From Oxalobacteraceae bacterium CAVE-383 (lineage in GTDB: Bacteria; Pseudomonadota; Gammaproteobacteria; Burkholderiales; Burkholderiaceae_D): a DNA stretch of 64,000 nucleotides. Position numbers and translations under genes: made by a program. The first letter of the stretch is position 1, and the number at the start of each line of letters is the position of its first letter. The notes under the pieces are model-generated. The model saw only the letters and a program-made list of their open reading frames with translations, did not search any database and was not told where the DNA came from. The stretch is taken from the NCBI GenBank assembly GCA_004134995.1, contig REGP01000006.1:124001-188000 (forward strand), read 5' to 3'. Positions 1 through 12,292 of this stretch are shown here, in pieces.

Positions 1-1
1 G

Positions 2-1545
<1,544 letters not shown>

Positions 1546-1549
<4 letters not shown>

Positions 1550-2457
1550 ACCTGCAGGCTCTCTTAAGCAATTTCGCGTTGATCTTATTCGTGCTGATGG
1601 TAATTACCGGCGCGATCTGGTTCTTCGACCGTTTTTATCTGGCCAGGCAGCGCCGCGCCAACGCGGATCGCGCGCTGGCCGAATTCGATGCGCGCAACGC
1701 CGCGCTGGCCGGGCAAGGCGTGCAACCGGACTACCAGACCCGCGCCAGCATTGAGGCCGGGCTGATGAAGCAGCCGGTCTGGATCGAATATTCGGGCAGT
1801 TTCTTCCCGGTGATCGCACTGGTGTTTTTCCTGCGCTCGTTCCTGTACGAACCGTTCAAGATTCCATCCAGCTCGATGGTGCCGACCCTGATGATCGGCG
1901 ATCTGATCCTGGTCAACAAATTCGACTATGGCATCCGGCTGCCCATCGTCAACAAGAAAATCATCGATGTCGGCACGCCGCAGCGCGGTGACGTCATGGT
2001 GTTCCGCTTCCCGGAAGATACTTCGGTGGACTACATTAAACGCGTAGTTGGTGTGCCGGGCGATAAAATAGTGTATAAAAACAAGAGGTTAAGCGTGAAT
2101 GGCGAAGCGCTGTCTTATCAGGCGCTGCCGGACTTCCTGGACGAGCAGACACTCAGCTATTCCGGACAGCTGCAGGAAACCCTGGGCGGCGTGGCGCATC
2201 GAATCCTGAACGACCAGCGCGCGCCGACCTATGTGCAGAATCCGCATAACTTCCCGCACCGCGAGCTGTGTTCGTATGACATCGAAGGTTTCAGCTGCAC
2301 TGTTCCCGAAGGGCAATATTTCATGATGGGCGATAATCGGGACAACAGCCTGGACAGCCGCTACTGGGGGTTTGTCCCGGATGAAAATATTGTCGGAAAG
2401 GCATTTTTTGTGTGGATGAACTTCGGCGATCTGAAGCGCATCGGCAATTTTAAATAA
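1546..2457 (+). CDS. lepB: Signal peptidase I
   Basis: Membrane serine protease that removes Sec/Tat signal peptides on the periplasmic side. The 303-residue protein has two N-terminal hydrophobic segments (about 8-27 and 84-100), the catalytic serine in IPSSSM (Ser110), the general-base lysine in [11 protein letters not shown] (Lys165) and the box [11 protein letters not shown] near the C-terminus. Length matches the family. It starts inside the lepA stop codon, so it is probably co-translated with lepA. It is followed, after 82 bases, by rnc, forming the common lepA-lepB-rnc-era block. Confidence 0.98.
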
Positions 2458-2539
2458 GTATCCGCATCAGGCAGTGGCACGGGGGAGTACCTACTTGTGC
2501 AGGACGGCGTAAGATGCCGGACAAGGAGCAGCGACATAC

Positions 2540-3454
2540 ATGGATCCATTATTGCAAAATCGGCTAGGCCACACGTTCAAGGATGCCAATCTGCTGCAGC
2601 AAGCCCTGACGCATCGTAGCCATAGTAGTTTGCATAACGAACGCCTGGAATTCCTGGGCGATTCGATCCTCAACTGCGTGGTCGCATCGCTGCTGTTCGA
2701 ACGCTACCGCACCATCGACGAAGGCGATCTGTCGCGCCTGCGGGCCAATCTGGTCAAGCAGCAGTCGCTGTATGAAATTGCGCAGCGGCTGGAATTGTCG
2801 CAGTTCCTGCGGCTGGGCGAAGGCGAATTGAAATCCGGCGGATTCCGCCGGCCGTCGATTCTGGCCGATACGCTGGAAGCGCTGTTCGGCGCGATTTTCC
2901 TGGATGCCGGCTTCAATGCCGCCTGCGACGTGATTCGCGCGCTGTACATCCCGATTCTCGATACGGTCGATCCCAAAACGCTGGGCAAGGACGCCAAGAC
3001 CCTGCTGCAGGAATATCTGCAAGGTAAAAAGATCCCGCTGCCGCAATACAACGTGGTCGCCACGCATGGCGCGGCGCATAGCCAGGAATTTGAAATCGAA
3101 TGCCTGGTGCCGAAGCTGGAAATCCAGGTCTTCGGCACCGGCGGCAGCCGCCGCGCGGGCGAACAGGCCGCGGCCAAGCTTGCATTGGAAGCAGTGCAGG
3201 CGGCCTTGGTAAAAACGCCGGCATCCGCGCGCAAGCCGCGTCCCCGTACCGCGCAGCTTAAATTGGCCGGCATCGCCACCATCCAGCCGGATCCCGCCGC
3301 CGAGGCTGTGGCCGTCAATGCCGTAGCGGCGAGCCCGGCGGCGCCGAAGACGGCAACGGCGAAAGCCGACAAGTCGGAAAAATCCGAGAAACAAGAGAAG
3401 ACCGACAAAAATCCGGCCTTGTCGCCGACCACCCACAAATCGAAAAGCGCATGA
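2540..3454 (+). CDS. rnc: Ribonuclease III with Ala/Lys-rich C-terminal tail
   Basis: Double-strand-specific endoribonuclease for rRNA and mRNA processing. The family signature ERLEFLGDS lies at residues 34-42, a second acidic motif ([17 protein letters not shown]) follows, and a dsRNA-binding domain covers roughly 150-225. The protein has 304 residues against about 226 in E. coli; the extra ~75 residues are low-complexity, rich in Ala, Pro and Lys (repeats such as [10 protein letters not shown]). Such tails are known in Burkholderiales RNase III and are presumably disordered and RNA-binding. The start is supported by AAGGAG about 12 bases upstream. The stop overlaps era by 4 bases. Confidence 0.97.
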   Translation: MDPLLQNRLGHTFKDANLLQQALTHRSHSSLHNERLEFLGDSILNCVVASLLFERYRTIDEGDLSRLRANLVKQQSLYEIAQRLELSQFLRLGEGELKSGGFRRPSILADTLEALFGAIFLDAGFNAACDVIRALYIPILDTVDPKTLGKDAKTLLQEYLQGKKIPLPQYNVVATHGAAHSQEFEIECLVPKLEIQVFGTGGSRRAGEQAAAKLALEAVQAALVKTPASARKPRPRTAQLKLAGIATIQPDPAAEAVAVNAVAASPAAPKTATAKADKSEKSEKQEKTDKNPALSPTTHKSKSA

Positions 3455-4359
3455 CAGAATCCACCGCCAGCCCAGAGTCCGACTATCGTTGCGGCTACAT
3501 CGCGATCATCGGACGTCCCAACGTTGGCAAATCGACTCTGATGAATGCGCTGATCGGCGCCAAGATCAGCATCACTTCGCGCAAGGCGCAAACCACGCGC
3601 CACCGGATTACCGGCATCCAGACCATCGACAACACGCAATTCGTGTATGTCGACACGCCCGGCTTCCAGACCCGCCACAGCAATGCCCTGAACAAGACCC
3701 TGAACCGCACCGTAACCAATACCCTGATGGCTTCCGACGTCGTTCTGTACGTGGTCGAGGCAGGCACGTTCACCGATGCCGACAAGGAGGTCATGAACCT
3801 GCTGCCGAAGAACGTGCCGGCGATCCTGGTCATCAACAAATCCGATCGCGTCAAGGACAAGGCCGTCCTGATGCCGTTCGCGCAGAAACTGGCCGCGCAG
3901 CACGATTTCGCGACCGTGGTGCCGGTCTCGGCCCAGCAGGCGTTTCAGCTGGACAGCCTGCAGCAGGAAATCGCGAAGCTGCTGCCGCACAATCCGCCGA
4001 TGTTCGACGCCGACGACGTCACCGACCGCAGCGAAACTTTCCTGGCCTCCGAAATCGTGCGCGAAAAACTGTTCCGCTTCGTCGGCGACGAGCTGCCGTA
4101 CACCAGCACCGTGATGATCGAAAAGTTCGAGCAGGAAGGCGATCTGCGCCGCATCTTCGCTGCCATCCTGGTCGAGCGCGATACGCACAAGGCGATGGTG
4201 ATCGGCAACAAGGGCGCGCGCCTGAAAGAAATCTCGACCCAGTCGCGGCTGGATATGGAACGCCTGTTCGGCGGTCCCGTCTACCTGGAAATCTTCGTCA
4301 AGGTCAAATCGGGCTGGGCCGACAATGAAATCGGGCTGCGCGCGTACGGCTACGAATAA
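3451..4359 (+). CDS. era: GTPase Era
   Basis: Essential GTPase that binds the 3' end of 16S rRNA during 30S assembly. The 302-residue protein has the P-loop GRPNVGKST (21-29), the switch/G2 region with QTTRHRI, the G3 motif DTPGF, the G4 motif NKSD and a C-terminal KH domain with [12 protein letters not shown]. Length is normal. Translation is coupled to rnc through an ATGA overlap, the widespread rnc-era pair. recO follows after 20 bases. Confidence 0.98.
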   Translation: MTESTASPESDYRCGYIAIIGRPNVGKSTLMNALIGAKISITSRKAQTTRHRITGIQTIDNTQFVYVDTPGFQTRHSNALNKTLNRTVTNTLMASDVVLYVVEAGTFTDADKEVMNLLPKNVPAILVINKSDRVKDKAVLMPFAQKLAAQHDFATVVPVSAQQAFQLDSLQQEIAKLLPHNPPMFDADDVTDRSETFLASEIVREKLFRFVGDELPYTSTVMIEKFEQEGDLRRIFAAILVERDTHKAMVIGNKGARLKEISTQSRLDMERLFGGPVYLEIFVKVKSGWADNEIGLRAYGYE

Positions 4360-4379
4360 GGCATCGTTCACCTTTCTCC

Positions 4380-5129
4380 ATGGCCGATTCCAGCGCCCGC
4401 AGCCGTACCGCCAATGTCAATTCGCGCATCGTCGCCCAGCCGGGCTTCGTCCTGCATAGCTATCCCTACAAGGAAACCAGCCTGATCATCGATCTGCTGT
4501 CGCGCGACCACGGCCGCATCGCGCTGGTCGCCAAGGGCGCCAAGCGGCCGCATTCGAAGCTGCGCGGCGTGCTGCAAACCTTCCAGCCCTTGTCGGTAAA
4601 CTGGACCGGCAAAGCGGAAGTGCGCACGCTGACGGCGGCCGAATGGGTCGGCGGGCTGCTGCCGCTGGAAAAATCGGCGCTGCTGTGCGGTTTCTATCTG
4701 AACGAATTGCTGGTCAAATTGCTGGCCCGAGACGATCCGCATCCGGAATTGTTCGATCACTACGTGGCGACGCTGAATCAGCTCGCGCACGGCGAATCGC
4801 CGCCGATCGTATTGCGCCAGTTCGAGCGCGCGCTGCTGAAAGCCAGCGGCGTCGCCGCCGACCTCGCGCACTGCACCGCCGGCGGCGGCCTGGTCGAGGC
4901 CGACCGCATCTATGTGGTCGATCCCGAACGCGGCACCCGTCCCGCGCTGGCGGCCGATGTCTGGCCGCGCATCAACGGCCAAACCTTGCTCGACATGGAG
5001 CGCGAAGATTACAGCGACAGCACCACCCAGACCCAGAGCAAATTCCTGATGCGCTTTCTGCTGGCCCATTATCTCGGCGGCGTGCAGTTGAATACACGGC
5101 AGATACTGATCGATTTGATGCAATTGTGA
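4380..5129 (+). CDS. recO: DNA repair protein RecO
   Basis: Recombination mediator that works with RecF/RecR to load RecA on SSB-coated DNA. The 249-residue protein has the N-terminal OB-fold of the family ([22 protein letters not shown], then [10 protein letters not shown]) and a helical C-terminal domain. The zinc-finger cysteines of some RecO proteins are not evident, as in other proteobacterial members. It sits in the rnc-era-recO-pdxJ order typical of beta- and gammaproteobacteria and is probably co-transcribed with them. Confidence 0.95.
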   Translation: MADSSARSRTANVNSRIVAQPGFVLHSYPYKETSLIIDLLSRDHGRIALVAKGAKRPHSKLRGVLQTFQPLSVNWTGKAEVRTLTAAEWVGGLLPLEKSALLCGFYLNELLVKLLARDDPHPELFDHYVATLNQLAHGESPPIVLRQFERALLKASGVAADLAHCTAGGGLVEADRIYVVDPERGTRPALAADVWPRINGQTLLDMEREDYSDSTTQTQSKFLMRFLLAHYLGGVQLNTRQILIDLMQL

Positions 5130-5180
5130 TGCCGCTTTGCGATAACATCGAATAATCCTGACAATTTATTGCGTTCCATT

Positions 5181-5960
5181 ATGAGTTATCTACAACCCGC
5201 GGGCCCCGGCATCGAACTCGGCATCAATATCGATCATGTGGCGACCGTGCGCAATGCGCGCGGCACCGTCTATCCGGATCCGCTGCGGGCCGCGCTGGAA
5301 GCCGAGCAGGCCGGCGCCGACGCCATCACCCTGCATTTGCGCGAAGACCGCCGCCATATCCGCGACGCCGATGTCGAAGCGATCCGGCCGCAGCTGGCCA
5401 CGCGCATGAACCTGGAAGCGGCGGTGACCGCGGAAATGCTGGATTTCGCCTGCCGCATCCGCCCGCACGATGTCTGCCTGGTGCCGGAGCAGCGGCATGA
5501 ACTGACCACCGAAGGCGGCCTCGACGTGGTGCGCTATTTTCCGCAGGTGCAGGCGGCGGTGCGGCAACTGCAGGCGGCCGGCATCCGGGTCAGTCTGTTC
5601 ATCGATCCCGATCCCGATCAGATCCAGGCCGCCGCGGAAGCCGGCGCGCCGGTCATCGAATTGCATACCGGCCGCTATGCCGAAGCGGAGGGCGCGGCCC
5701 AGGCGCAGGAATTGGCGCGCGTCGAACAGGGCGTGCTGGCGGGCATGCGGCGCGGCCTGCGCGTGAATGCCGGCCACGGCCTGCATTACACCAACGTGCA
5801 GCCCATTGCCGCCATCGCCGGCATTGCCGAGCTCAATATCGGCCACGCGATCGTCGCGCATGCCATCTTCGCCGGCTGGCAGAACGCCGTGCGCGAAATG
5901 AAGGCACTGATGGTGCAGGCGCGGGTGCAGGCACATTCGGCCGCGGGGAGCGCGCGGTGA
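5181..5960 (+). CDS. pdxJ: Pyridoxine 5'-phosphate synthase
   Basis: Last step of the DXP-dependent vitamin B6 route: condenses 1-deoxyxylulose 5-phosphate with 3-amino-2-oxopropyl phosphate. The TIM-barrel protein carries the family signature [15 protein letters not shown], then HLREDRRHI and the phosphate-binding [11 protein letters not shown] near the end. I chose the ATG at 5181 (259 residues). An in-frame TTG 12 bases upstream would add only four residues, and neither start has a strong ribosome-binding site. The stop overlaps the acpS GTG start by 4 bases. pdxJ-acpS is a conserved pair. Confidence 0.97.
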   Translation: MSYLQPAGPGIELGINIDHVATVRNARGTVYPDPLRAALEAEQAGADAITLHLREDRRHIRDADVEAIRPQLATRMNLEAAVTAEMLDFACRIRPHDVCLVPEQRHELTTEGGLDVVRYFPQVQAAVRQLQAAGIRVSLFIDPDPDQIQAAAEAGAPVIELHTGRYAEAEGAAQAQELARVEQGVLAGMRRGLRVNAGHGLHYTNVQPIAAIAGIAELNIGHAIVAHAIFAGWQNAVREMKALMVQARVQAHSAAGSAR

Positions 5961-6346
5961 TTTACGGCATCGGCACCGACATCATTAAAATCGACCGCAT
6001 CGCGGCGGCGCTGGCGCGCAACGGCGACCGTTTTGCCGGGCGTATCCTGGGCGACGAAGAAATGGCAAAATTCAAGGATCGCAGCGCCAGGGTGCCGGCG
6101 CGCGGCATCAGTTTCCTGGCCACGCGTTTCGCCGCCAAGGAAGCGTTTTCGAAGGCGATCGGCCTCGGCATGCGCATGCCGATGACGTGGCGTTCGATGC
6201 AGGTGCTCAATGCGCCCGGCGGCAAGCCGGTGGTGGTGCTGAGCGGCGCCTTGCTGGCATGGTTTACGGAACAGGGTTTGCGCGCGCACGTCACCATCAC
6301 CGACGAGGTTGAATATGGCGTGGCTTTTGTGATCGTGGAGAAATGA
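5957..6346 (+). CDS. acpS: Holo-[acyl-carrier-protein] synthase
   Basis: Transfers 4'-phosphopantetheine from CoA to a serine of apo-ACP, enabling fatty acid synthesis. The 129-residue protein has both signature segments: [14 protein letters not shown] at the N-terminus (Mg-binding Asp) and [13 protein letters not shown] (catalytic Glu/Lys region). Length matches the homotrimeric AcpS type. The start is GTG, overlapping the pdxJ stop. The stop in turn overlaps the nagZ ATG, so pdxJ-acpS-nagZ form a coupled chain. Confidence 0.97.
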   Translation: MIYGIGTDIIKIDRIAAALARNGDRFAGRILGDEEMAKFKDRSARVPARGISFLATRFAAKEAFSKAIGLGMRMPMTWRSMQVLNAPGGKPVVVLSGALLAWFTEQGLRAHVTITDEVEYGVAFVIVEK

Positions 6347-7446
6347 TGGAAGGCGCAATGCAAGTTGAAACCGGCATGGCGGTTGGCATGATCCCCCCGG
6401 CCGCGGGCTTCGGTCCGGTCATGCTGGACGTGGCCGGCAAGACCCTGGCGCCGGATGATATCCGCCGCCTGCGGCATCCGCTGACCGGCGGCGTGATTCT
6501 GTTCGGGCGCAATTACGAGGATCGCGCGCAATTATGCGCGCTCACCGCCGCCATCCATGCCGAACGGCCGGGTTTGCTGATTGCGGTCGATCACGAAGGC
6601 GGGCGCGTGCAGCGCTTCCGCAGCGACGGGTTTACCCGCTTGCCGGCCATGCGCCTGCTGGGCCAATTGTGGGAGCGCGACGTGTTGCAGGGCACCGAAG
6701 CCGCGACCGCGACCGGCTTCGTGCTGGCGGCTGAACTGCGCGCCTGCGGCATCGATCTGTCGTTTACGCCGGTGCTGGATCTGGATTACGGCCAGTCCGG
6801 CGTGATCGGCGACCGCGCCTTCCATCGCGATCCGCGCGTGGTGACGCTGCTGGCGAAAAGTTTGAATCACGGCTTGCTGCTGGCCGGCATGGCCAATTGC
6901 GGCAAACATTTTCCGGGCCATGGTTTTGCGCAGGCCGATTCGCATGTGGCGATGCCGGTCGACGAACGCGAATTGGCGCAGATACTGCAAGACGATGCCC
7001 GTCCATACCAATGGCTGGGAATGAGCCTGGCGGCGGTGATGCCGGCGCATGTGATCTATCCGAAAGTGGACAGCCGTCCGGCGGGTTTCTCCAAAAAATG
7101 GCTGTCCATTCTGCGCCGCGATCTGGGCTTCCAGGGCGTCATCTTCAGCGACGATCTGAGCATGGAAGGCGCCAGCGTCGCCGGCGATGCGCTGGCGCGC
7201 GCCGAGGCCGCGCTGGCGGCCGGCTGCGATATGGTATTGATGTGCAATTCGCCCGACAAGGCCGATCTGCTGCTTGCGAAACTGAACCGCAAGCAAAGCC
7301 TGGCTTCCGCCGACCGGGTTGCCGCACTGGTGCCGCAGCCGGGGCCTGAACAGGGCATGAGCGCGGCCGACCGCTGGAACCGCCTGCAGGATGACCCCCG
7401 TTACCGCGGCGCCCTCGATATCGTGCGGGCGCTGATGAAGGACTGA
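6343..7446 (+). CDS. nagZ: Beta-N-acetylhexosaminidase NagZ
   Basis: Cytoplasmic GH3 glycosidase that removes GlcNAc from anhydro-muropeptides during peptidoglycan recycling. Its product also feeds AmpR-type beta-lactamase induction where that system exists. Visible family motifs are [22 protein letters not shown], the catalytic-loop motif KHFPGHG with a nearby His in DSH, and the nucleophile region [10 protein letters not shown]. The 367 residues include a short N-terminal extension; ATGs at 6343, 6346 and 6358 are all possible, and I keep the one overlapping the acpS stop. Confidence 0.95.
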   Translation: MMEGAMQVETGMAVGMIPPAAGFGPVMLDVAGKTLAPDDIRRLRHPLTGGVILFGRNYEDRAQLCALTAAIHAERPGLLIAVDHEGGRVQRFRSDGFTRLPAMRLLGQLWERDVLQGTEAATATGFVLAAELRACGIDLSFTPVLDLDYGQSGVIGDRAFHRDPRVVTLLAKSLNHGLLLAGMANCGKHFPGHGFAQADSHVAMPVDERELAQILQDDARPYQWLGMSLAAVMPAHVIYPKVDSRPAGFSKKWLSILRRDLGFQGVIFSDDLSMEGASVAGDALARAEAALAAGCDMVLMCNSPDKADLLLAKLNRKQSLASADRVAALVPQPGPEQGMSAADRWNRLQDDPRYRGALDIVRALMKD

Positions 7447-7452
7447 TTCGCC

Positions 7453-9399
7453 ATGGCCGATATATTGCCGCCCGATTCCAATTCCGACCCCCACGCCGAT
7501 TTGCCGGGCGCGTCCCCGGCCCGGCCGGACGCGCATGAACTGCGCGCGGCCGTGCTGGAAACCGTCGCCAAGCTGCCGAATCTGCCCGGCGTGTATCGTT
7601 ATTTCGATATCGACGACAACCTGCTGTACGTGGGCAAGGCGCGCGACCTGAAAAAGCGCGTATCGAGTTATTTCCAGAAGACCATGACCGGCCCGCGCAT
7701 CGCCATGATGGTCGAACGCATCGTGCGCCTCGAAACCACGGTTACCCGCAGCGAAGCCGAGGCGCTGCTGCTGGAAAACAATCTGATCAAGACCTTGCAG
7801 CCGCGTTTCAACATTCTGTTTCGCGACGACAAGTCCTATCCGTATCTGAAAATCACCGGCCATGCATTTCCGCGCATGGCGTATTACCGCGGCTCGGTGG
7901 ACAAGCGCAATCAATACTTCGGCCCGTTTCCGAACGCCTGGGCGGTCAAGGAATCGATCCAGATCCTGCAGAAGGTATTTTTGTTGCGCACCTGCGAAGA
8001 CACCGTTTACGCCAATCGCACGCGGCCCTGCCTGCTGCATCAGATCCAGCGCTGCAGCGCGCCATGCGTCAATCTGATCACGCAGGAAGACTATGCGCTC
8101 AATGTCGAAAACGCCGCGCGTTTCCTGCGCGGGCGGCAGGGCGAAGTGCTGGCCGCGCTGGAGCAGAAAATGCACGGCTTCGCGGAGGAACTGCTGTTCG
8201 AACGCGCGGCGCTGGTGCGCAACCAGATCGCCGCGCTGTCGAGCGTTTTGCGCCAGCACAATATGGAAACCGGCAGCGACGCCGACGTCGACATCATCGC
8301 CGTGGTGGTGCAGGGCGGCCGCGCCTGCGTCAATCTGGCGATGGTGCGCGGCGGCCGCCATCTTGGCGACCGCGCCTATTTCCCGGCGCATGTCGACGCC
8401 GCCGCAGTCAGTTCGGAAGCATCGGATGCGCCCGGCGCGCCCGGAAATTCGATTGCCGCCGAAGTGCTGAAAGCGTTCCTGGCGCAGCATTACATCGACA
8501 AATTCATTCCGGGTTCGCTGGTGGTCAATTGCGAAATCGACGAACCGGCGCTGATGCTGGCGCTGATGGAGCAATGCGGCCATCGCATCAATGTCATTTT
8601 CCAGCCGCAGGAGCAGCGCCGGCAATGGCTGGAAATGGCGCAGAAGGGCGCCGAGATCGCACTGGCGCGGCTGTTGTCGGAACAGGGTTCGCAGCAGTCG
8701 CGTACGCGCGCGCTGGCCGAAGTGCTGGCTTGCGACATCGAAGACCTCGACAATCTGCGCATCGAATGCTTCGATATCAGCCACACGCAGGGCGAGGCCA
8801 CGCAGGCGTCCTGCGTGGTGTTTCATCATCACGCCATGCAGAATGGCGAATACCGCCGCTACAATATCAACGACATCACGCCCGGCGACGATTACGCGGC
8901 GATGCGCCAAGTGTTGATGCGGCGTTACGAAAAGGTCGCCAACGGCGATGGCGTGATGCCGGACATCGTGCTGGTCGACGGCGGCAAAGGCCAGGTTGAA
9001 ATGGCGCGCCAGGTTTTGACGGAACTCGGACTGGATATCGGGTTGATCGTCGGCGTGGCAAAAGGCGAAGGGCGCCGGGTCGGCCTGGAGACCCTGATTT
9101 TCGCCGACGGCCGGCCCGCCGCGGAACTCGGCAAGGAATCGGCCGCGCTGATGCTGATTGCGCAGATCCGCGATGAGGCGCACCGCTTCGCCATCACCGG
9201 CATGCGCGCCAAACGGGCCAAGGCGCGCCAGACATCGCGGCTGGAGGAAATCGAAGGCATCGGCGCGCGCCGCAGGCAAAAACTGCTGGCGCGCTTCGGC
9301 GGCCTGCGCGGCGTGACCGACGCCAGCGTGGCCGATCTGGCCTCGGTCGAAGGCATATCGCGCCAGCTGGCCGAAGAAATATATAAGCAATTACATTGA
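7453..9399 (+). CDS. uvrC: UvrABC system protein C
   Basis: Dual-incision nuclease of nucleotide excision repair, acting with UvrA/UvrB. Domains in order: GIY-YIG nuclease (LPGVYRYFD...[13 protein letters not shown], about 36-120), a cysteine cluster around [13 protein letters not shown], the UvrB-interacting UVR region (about 220-260), an RNase H-like domain ([18 protein letters not shown]) and a helix-hairpin-helix pair at the end ([23 protein letters not shown]). 648 residues is slightly longer than E. coli UvrC (610) because of a ~25-residue N-terminal extension. It lies 6 bases after nagZ and before pgsA. Confidence 0.98.
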   Translation: MADILPPDSNSDPHADLPGASPARPDAHELRAAVLETVAKLPNLPGVYRYFDIDDNLLYVGKARDLKKRVSSYFQKTMTGPRIAMMVERIVRLETTVTRSEAEALLLENNLIKTLQPRFNILFRDDKSYPYLKITGHAFPRMAYYRGSVDKRNQYFGPFPNAWAVKESIQILQKVFLLRTCEDTVYANRTRPCLLHQIQRCSAPCVNLITQEDYALNVENAARFLRGRQGEVLAALEQKMHGFAEELLFERAALVRNQIAALSSVLRQHNMETGSDADVDIIAVVVQGGRACVNLAMVRGGRHLGDRAYFPAHVDAAAVSSEASDAPGAPGNSIAAEVLKAFLAQHYIDKFIPGSLVVNCEIDEPALMLALMEQCGHRINVIFQPQEQRRQWLEMAQKGAEIALARLLSEQGSQQSRTRALAEVLACDIEDLDNLRIECFDISHTQGEATQASCVVFHHHAMQNGEYRRYNINDITPGDDYAAMRQVLMRRYEKVANGDGVMPDIVLVDGGKGQVEMARQVLTELGLDIGLIVGVAKGEGRRVGLETLIFADGRPAAELGKESAALMLIAQIRDEAHRFAITGMRAKRAKARQTSRLEEIEGIGARRRQKLLARFGGLRGVTDASVADLASVEGISRQLAEEIYKQLH

Positions 9400-9478
9400 A
9401 GATTTGGTAGATTGCAGGGTTTCGACTTTTAAAAATACACTTACGTCACGAATTGATGCCACGGACCTATGCCCGCCT

Positions 9479-10048
9479 ATGCCATTTAATATCCCGATCC
9501 TGCTGACCTGGTTGCGCGTTGCGCTGATCCCGCTGGTGGTCGGCGTATTTTATTTGCCGGAACTGGGACTGTCGCGCTTCGAGCAGGGCGTGGCGTCCAC
9601 CATTATTTTCATCGTCGCCGCGGCGACCGACTGGTTCGACGGCTTCCTGGCGCGGCGCTGGGATCAGACCTCGGCTTTCGGCGCGTTCCTCGATCCGGTC
9701 GCCGACAAACTGATGGTGACCGGCGCATTGCTGGTGCTGGTGCATCTGGGACGCGTGCATCCGATTTTCGCGTTCGTCATCATCGGCCGCGAAATCACCA
9801 TCTCGGCACTGCGCGAATGGATGGCGCAGATCGGCGCATCGAAGTCGGTCGCCGTGAGCTCGCTCGGAAAAATCAAGACCACCGCGCAAATGATCGCGAT
9901 TCCGATGCTGTTGTATTACGACATGCTGTGGGGCGTGGATACCCGCTTCTGGGGCGATGTGCTGCTGGGCATCGCGGCGTTGTTGACGGTCTGGTCGATG
10001 CTATATTATTTACGCAAAGCCTGGCCCCTCATCAAAAAGATGCAATAG
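9479..10048 (+). CDS. pgsA: CDP-diacylglycerol-glycerol-3-phosphate 3-phosphatidyltransferase
   Basis: Integral membrane enzyme making phosphatidylglycerophosphate, the committed step to phosphatidylglycerol and cardiolipin. It carries the CDP-alcohol phosphotransferase motif DG-x2-AR-x8-G-x3-D-x3-D as DGFLARRWDQTSAFGAFLD. The ATG at 9479 gives 189 residues beginning MPFNIPILLTWLRV, the usual PgsA start. The reading frame stays open back to a TTG at 9404, but that stretch is not family-like. uvrC-pgsA adjacency is common in proteobacteria. Confidence 0.96.
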   Translation: MPFNIPILLTWLRVALIPLVVGVFYLPELGLSRFEQGVASTIIFIVAAATDWFDGFLARRWDQTSAFGAFLDPVADKLMVTGALLVLVHLGRVHPIFAFVIIGREITISALREWMAQIGASKSVAVSSLGKIKTTAQMIAIPMLLYYDMLWGVDTRFWGDVLLGIAALLTVWSMLYYLRKAWPLIKKMQ

Positions 10049-10096
10049 CCTGAAAAATAAACAAACGCGCAAGCATTAAAAGTTGCGCCGCGATGC

Positions 10097-10124
10097 TTGA
10101 CAACCAACGTCAGGCCTTTATAAT
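10097..10124 (+). promoter_or_regulatory. Consensus sigma-70 promoter of tRNA-Gly
   Basis: A perfect -35 hexamer TTGACA (10097-10102) and perfect -10 hexamer TATAAT (10119-10124) are separated by 16 bases. The tRNA begins 17 bases after the -10. This is one of the best promoter matches in the window and fits strong stable-RNA transcription. Confidence 0.85.
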
Positions 10125-10141
10125 AGCGGTCTGTTGTGAAT

Positions 10142-10217
10142 GCGGGAGTAGCTCAGTTGGTAGAGCGCAACCTTGCCAAGGTTGAGGTCGAGAGTTCGAG
10201 ACTCTTCTCCCGCTCCA
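10142..10217 (+). tRNA. tRNA-Gly (GCC), copy 1
   Basis: A 76-base cloverleaf with 7-bp acceptor stem GCGGGAG/CTCCCGC, D-loop AGCTCAGTTGGTAGAGC, anticodon arm CAACC-TTGCCAA-GGTTG (anticodon GCC), TTCGAGA T-loop and encoded CCA. It is identical over its whole length to the copy at 14456-14531. It follows pgsA and precedes its own terminator and tRNA-Cys. Confidence 0.98.
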
Positions 10218-10224
10218 GGATACG

Positions 10225-10253
10225 AAAGGAAGCCTTCAAAGCTTCCTTTTTTT
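10225..10253 (+). terminator. Rho-independent terminator after tRNA-Gly
   Basis: A 9-bp stem AAAGGAAGC (10225-10233) / GCTTCCTTT (10241-10249) is followed by a T run. It sits between the two tRNA genes, so tRNA-Gly and tRNA-Cys are probably separate or only partly read-through units. Confidence 0.85.
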
Positions 10254-10289
10254 ATTCGCAACGCTTGTTATGCCATCAACACCACCCCT

Positions 10290-10363
10290 GGCGGGGTAGC
10301 AAAGTGGTTATGCAGCGGCCTGCAAAGCCGTTTACGCCGGTTCGATCCCGACCCCCGCCTCCA
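10290..10363 (+). tRNA. tRNA-Cys (GCA)
   Basis: A 74-base tRNA with acceptor stem GGCGGGG/CCCCGCC, discriminator T and encoded CCA. The anticodon arm GCGGC-CTGCAAA-GCCGT gives anticodon GCA, and the D-arm resembles other bacterial tRNA-Cys genes (TAGCAAAGTGGTTATGC). The T-stem GCCGG/CCGAC as read contains one C-A mismatch. The unpaired U73 discriminator is the Cys identity base. Confidence 0.95.
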
Positions 10364-10375
10364 GATATTCAGAAG

Positions 10376-10409
10376 CCAGCCGGAAGCCATCTTTCCCGGC
10401 TGGTTTTTT
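10376..10409 (+). terminator. Rho-independent terminator after tRNA-Cys
   Basis: Perfect 8-bp stem CCAGCCGG (10376-10383) / CCGGCTGG (10396-10403) followed by six Ts. It ends the tRNA unit before the convergent chemoreceptor gene. Confidence 0.85.
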
Positions 10410-10427
10410 CCAAAATCCTTTCCAAAA

Positions 10428-12050
10428 TCATCCCGAAATATAGTTCAAACCGGATCCTGTTGTTTTCAACACCGGTTTGCCGGCGACGACCTCCGGCAGT
10501 TGCCGCGGTGCTGCATCCTGGCCGTCATTCAATTTGAACACGCTCACGGTCTGCACCAGGCGGCCGGCCTGTTCGCGCAGCGAGGCCGCGGCCGCGGCGG
10601 CTTGTTCGACCAGCGCGGCATTCTGCTGCGTGGCGTTGTCCATCTGCCCGACGGCCTGGTTGATCTGGTCGATGCCCGCGCTTTGCTCCCGGCCCGCCGC
10701 TGAAATTTCGGCCATGATATCGCTGACACGCTGGATGCTGTCGACGATTTCCACCATGGTGCTGCCGGCCTGGCCGACCAGCGTGCCGCCCGCCGTCACT
10801 TTGTCGACCGAATCGCCGATCAGTTGCTTGATCTCTTTTGCCGCTATCGCCGAACGCTGCGCCAGGCTGCGCACTTCCGAAGCAACCACCGCAAAGCCGC
10901 GGCCCTGTTCGCCGGCCCGCGCCGCTTCCACGGCGGCATTCAGGGCCAGGATATTGGTCTGGAAAGCGATGCCGTCGATGACGCCGATGATATCGACGAT
11001 CTTGCGCGACGATTCGTTGATCGACCCCATCGTCTGCACCACCTGATTGACCACGTCGCCGCCTTTGGTGGCGACTTCTGCAGCGGTGTTGGCCAGTTGT
11101 TTGGCCTGGTTTGCGTTATCCGAATTCTGTTTCACGGTCGACGTCAGCTCTTCCATGGAAGAGGCAGTTTCTTCAAGCGAGGCTGCCTGCTGTTCGGTGC
11201 GCGACGACAGGTCGAGATTGCCGGTGGCGATTTCACCTGATGCGATGGCGATGGCATCGGTGCCCAGGCGGACTTCCGTGACGATGGTGCCCAGACTGTG
11301 GTTCATATCCTTCAGCGCCTGTAACAGCTGGCCGATTTCGTCTTGCGACGACACCACGATGCTGCCGGTCAGATCGCCGGCCGCGACCATTTGCGCCAGT
11401 CCGACGCATTTGTCGAGCGGCCGTGAAATCGATCTGGAAAACAGGACGCCGCCGAGCACGCTGCCGATAAATCCCGCGATCATCAGGCCCACGCTGACCA
11501 GCATGGCTTGCCGGCTGCTGGCGCGCGCACGGGCCACGCGCGCCTCGGTCGCCTGGACGATGGCGGCGCGGATTTTAGTGATCAGTTCGGTCGGCGGGCG
11601 GTCCATGCCCTTGACCGCGCCGTCGCCTGCGGCGGAATCGAAACCGGCTGCCTTGTAGGCTTCCAGTCCCTTGCGGTAATCGACGCCCATGCGCTGATGG
11701 GCCTGGATGAAATCGCCGGCCAGGGCGCGCGCTGCGCCGTCCGGCAATGCCGTCTGCAATTTGGCGGCTTGTTCGGCAACTGATTTTTCGTCGTTCTGGA
11801 ATGCCGTCCAATAATTATTCAATTGTTCCGGATTCTTGCCGCGCAACAATACATCCTTCCATTCCTGCACCTGGGTCTTGAATCTGACTTGCATCGATGC
11901 CGCCAGCTGTTCATTGCCGTAGTCGACGTCGATGACATTCGCGTAGGTATCGGTTGCCTGGTTCATCTCGTGGATGCCGAACAGGCCGGCCGCCGCGGCA
12001 ACCAGTGAAATGGCCGTGAAGGCCAAAGGCAGTTTCTGACTGAGTTTCAT
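10428..12050 (-). CDS. Methyl-accepting chemotaxis protein
   Basis: Transmembrane chemoreceptor that controls CheA in the chemotaxis array. The 540 residues comprise an N-terminal membrane segment (about 8-27), a ~150-residue periplasmic helical sensor (4-helix-bundle type by length), a second membrane segment (about 185-205), a HAMP linker ([23 protein letters not shown]) and the cytoplasmic signalling helix pair with the conserved hairpin [41 protein letters not shown] type core. There is no C-terminal CheR-tethering pentapeptide. The ligand is not predictable. It is divergent from the AsmA-family gene. Confidence 0.95.
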   Translation of the reverse strand: MKLSQKLPLAFTAISLVAAAAGLFGIHEMNQATDTYANVIDVDYGNEQLAASMQVRFKTQVQEWKDVLLRGKNPEQLNNYWTAFQNDEKSVAEQAAKLQTALPDGAARALAGDFIQAHQRMGVDYRKGLEAYKAAGFDSAAGDGAVKGMDRPPTELITKIRAAIVQATEARVARARASSRQAMLVSVGLMIAGFIGSVLGGVLFSRSISRPLDKCVGLAQMVAAGDLTGSIVVSSQDEIGQLLQALKDMNHSLGTIVTEVRLGTDAIAIASGEIATGNLDLSSRTEQQAASLEETASSMEELTSTVKQNSDNANQAKQLANTAAEVATKGGDVVNQVVQTMGSINESSRKIVDIIGVIDGIAFQTNILALNAAVEAARAGEQGRGFAVVASEVRSLAQRSAIAAKEIKQLIGDSVDKVTAGGTLVGQAGSTMVEIVDSIQRVSDIMAEISAAGREQSAGIDQINQAVGQMDNATQQNAALVEQAAAAAASLREQAGRLVQTVSVFKLNDGQDAAPRQLPEVVAGKPVLKTTGSGLNYISG

Positions 12051-12292
12051 GTGTTTTCCCCAAAAAATCGACTTGAAAATCGACGTGATTCAGCAAAGGG
12101 GCTTTCTCCGTACCGTCCGCTTGTCGCGGCCTTTTGCTTCCTGTCGGCACTGTGGTGAATGCCGATAGTCGATTATGCGGGCGCTTGTTGTCGAAATCGC
12201 CATTTTCCTGGAGATTTTTATTAATTTCCGTCAACGAGTTGGCCGTTTGCGACAGAACCGGAACAATGCCCGGATTGAGCAGTCGTACCTGC

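Noticed and set aside
2704-4371. Long open frame of 555 codons antisense to rnc and era
   Set aside because: It lies wholly opposite two well-recognised genes, has no family-like sequence and reflects high-GC codon bias.
6532-9390. 952-codon open frame antisense to nagZ and uvrC
   Set aside because: Same reason: His/Arg/Gln-rich translation typical of a shadow frame of GC-rich genes.
12121-12200. GCCGATAG-like sequence between the chemoreceptor and AsmA genes as a FliA (sigma-28) promoter
   Set aside because: No TAAA-type -35 at the needed spacing on either strand.
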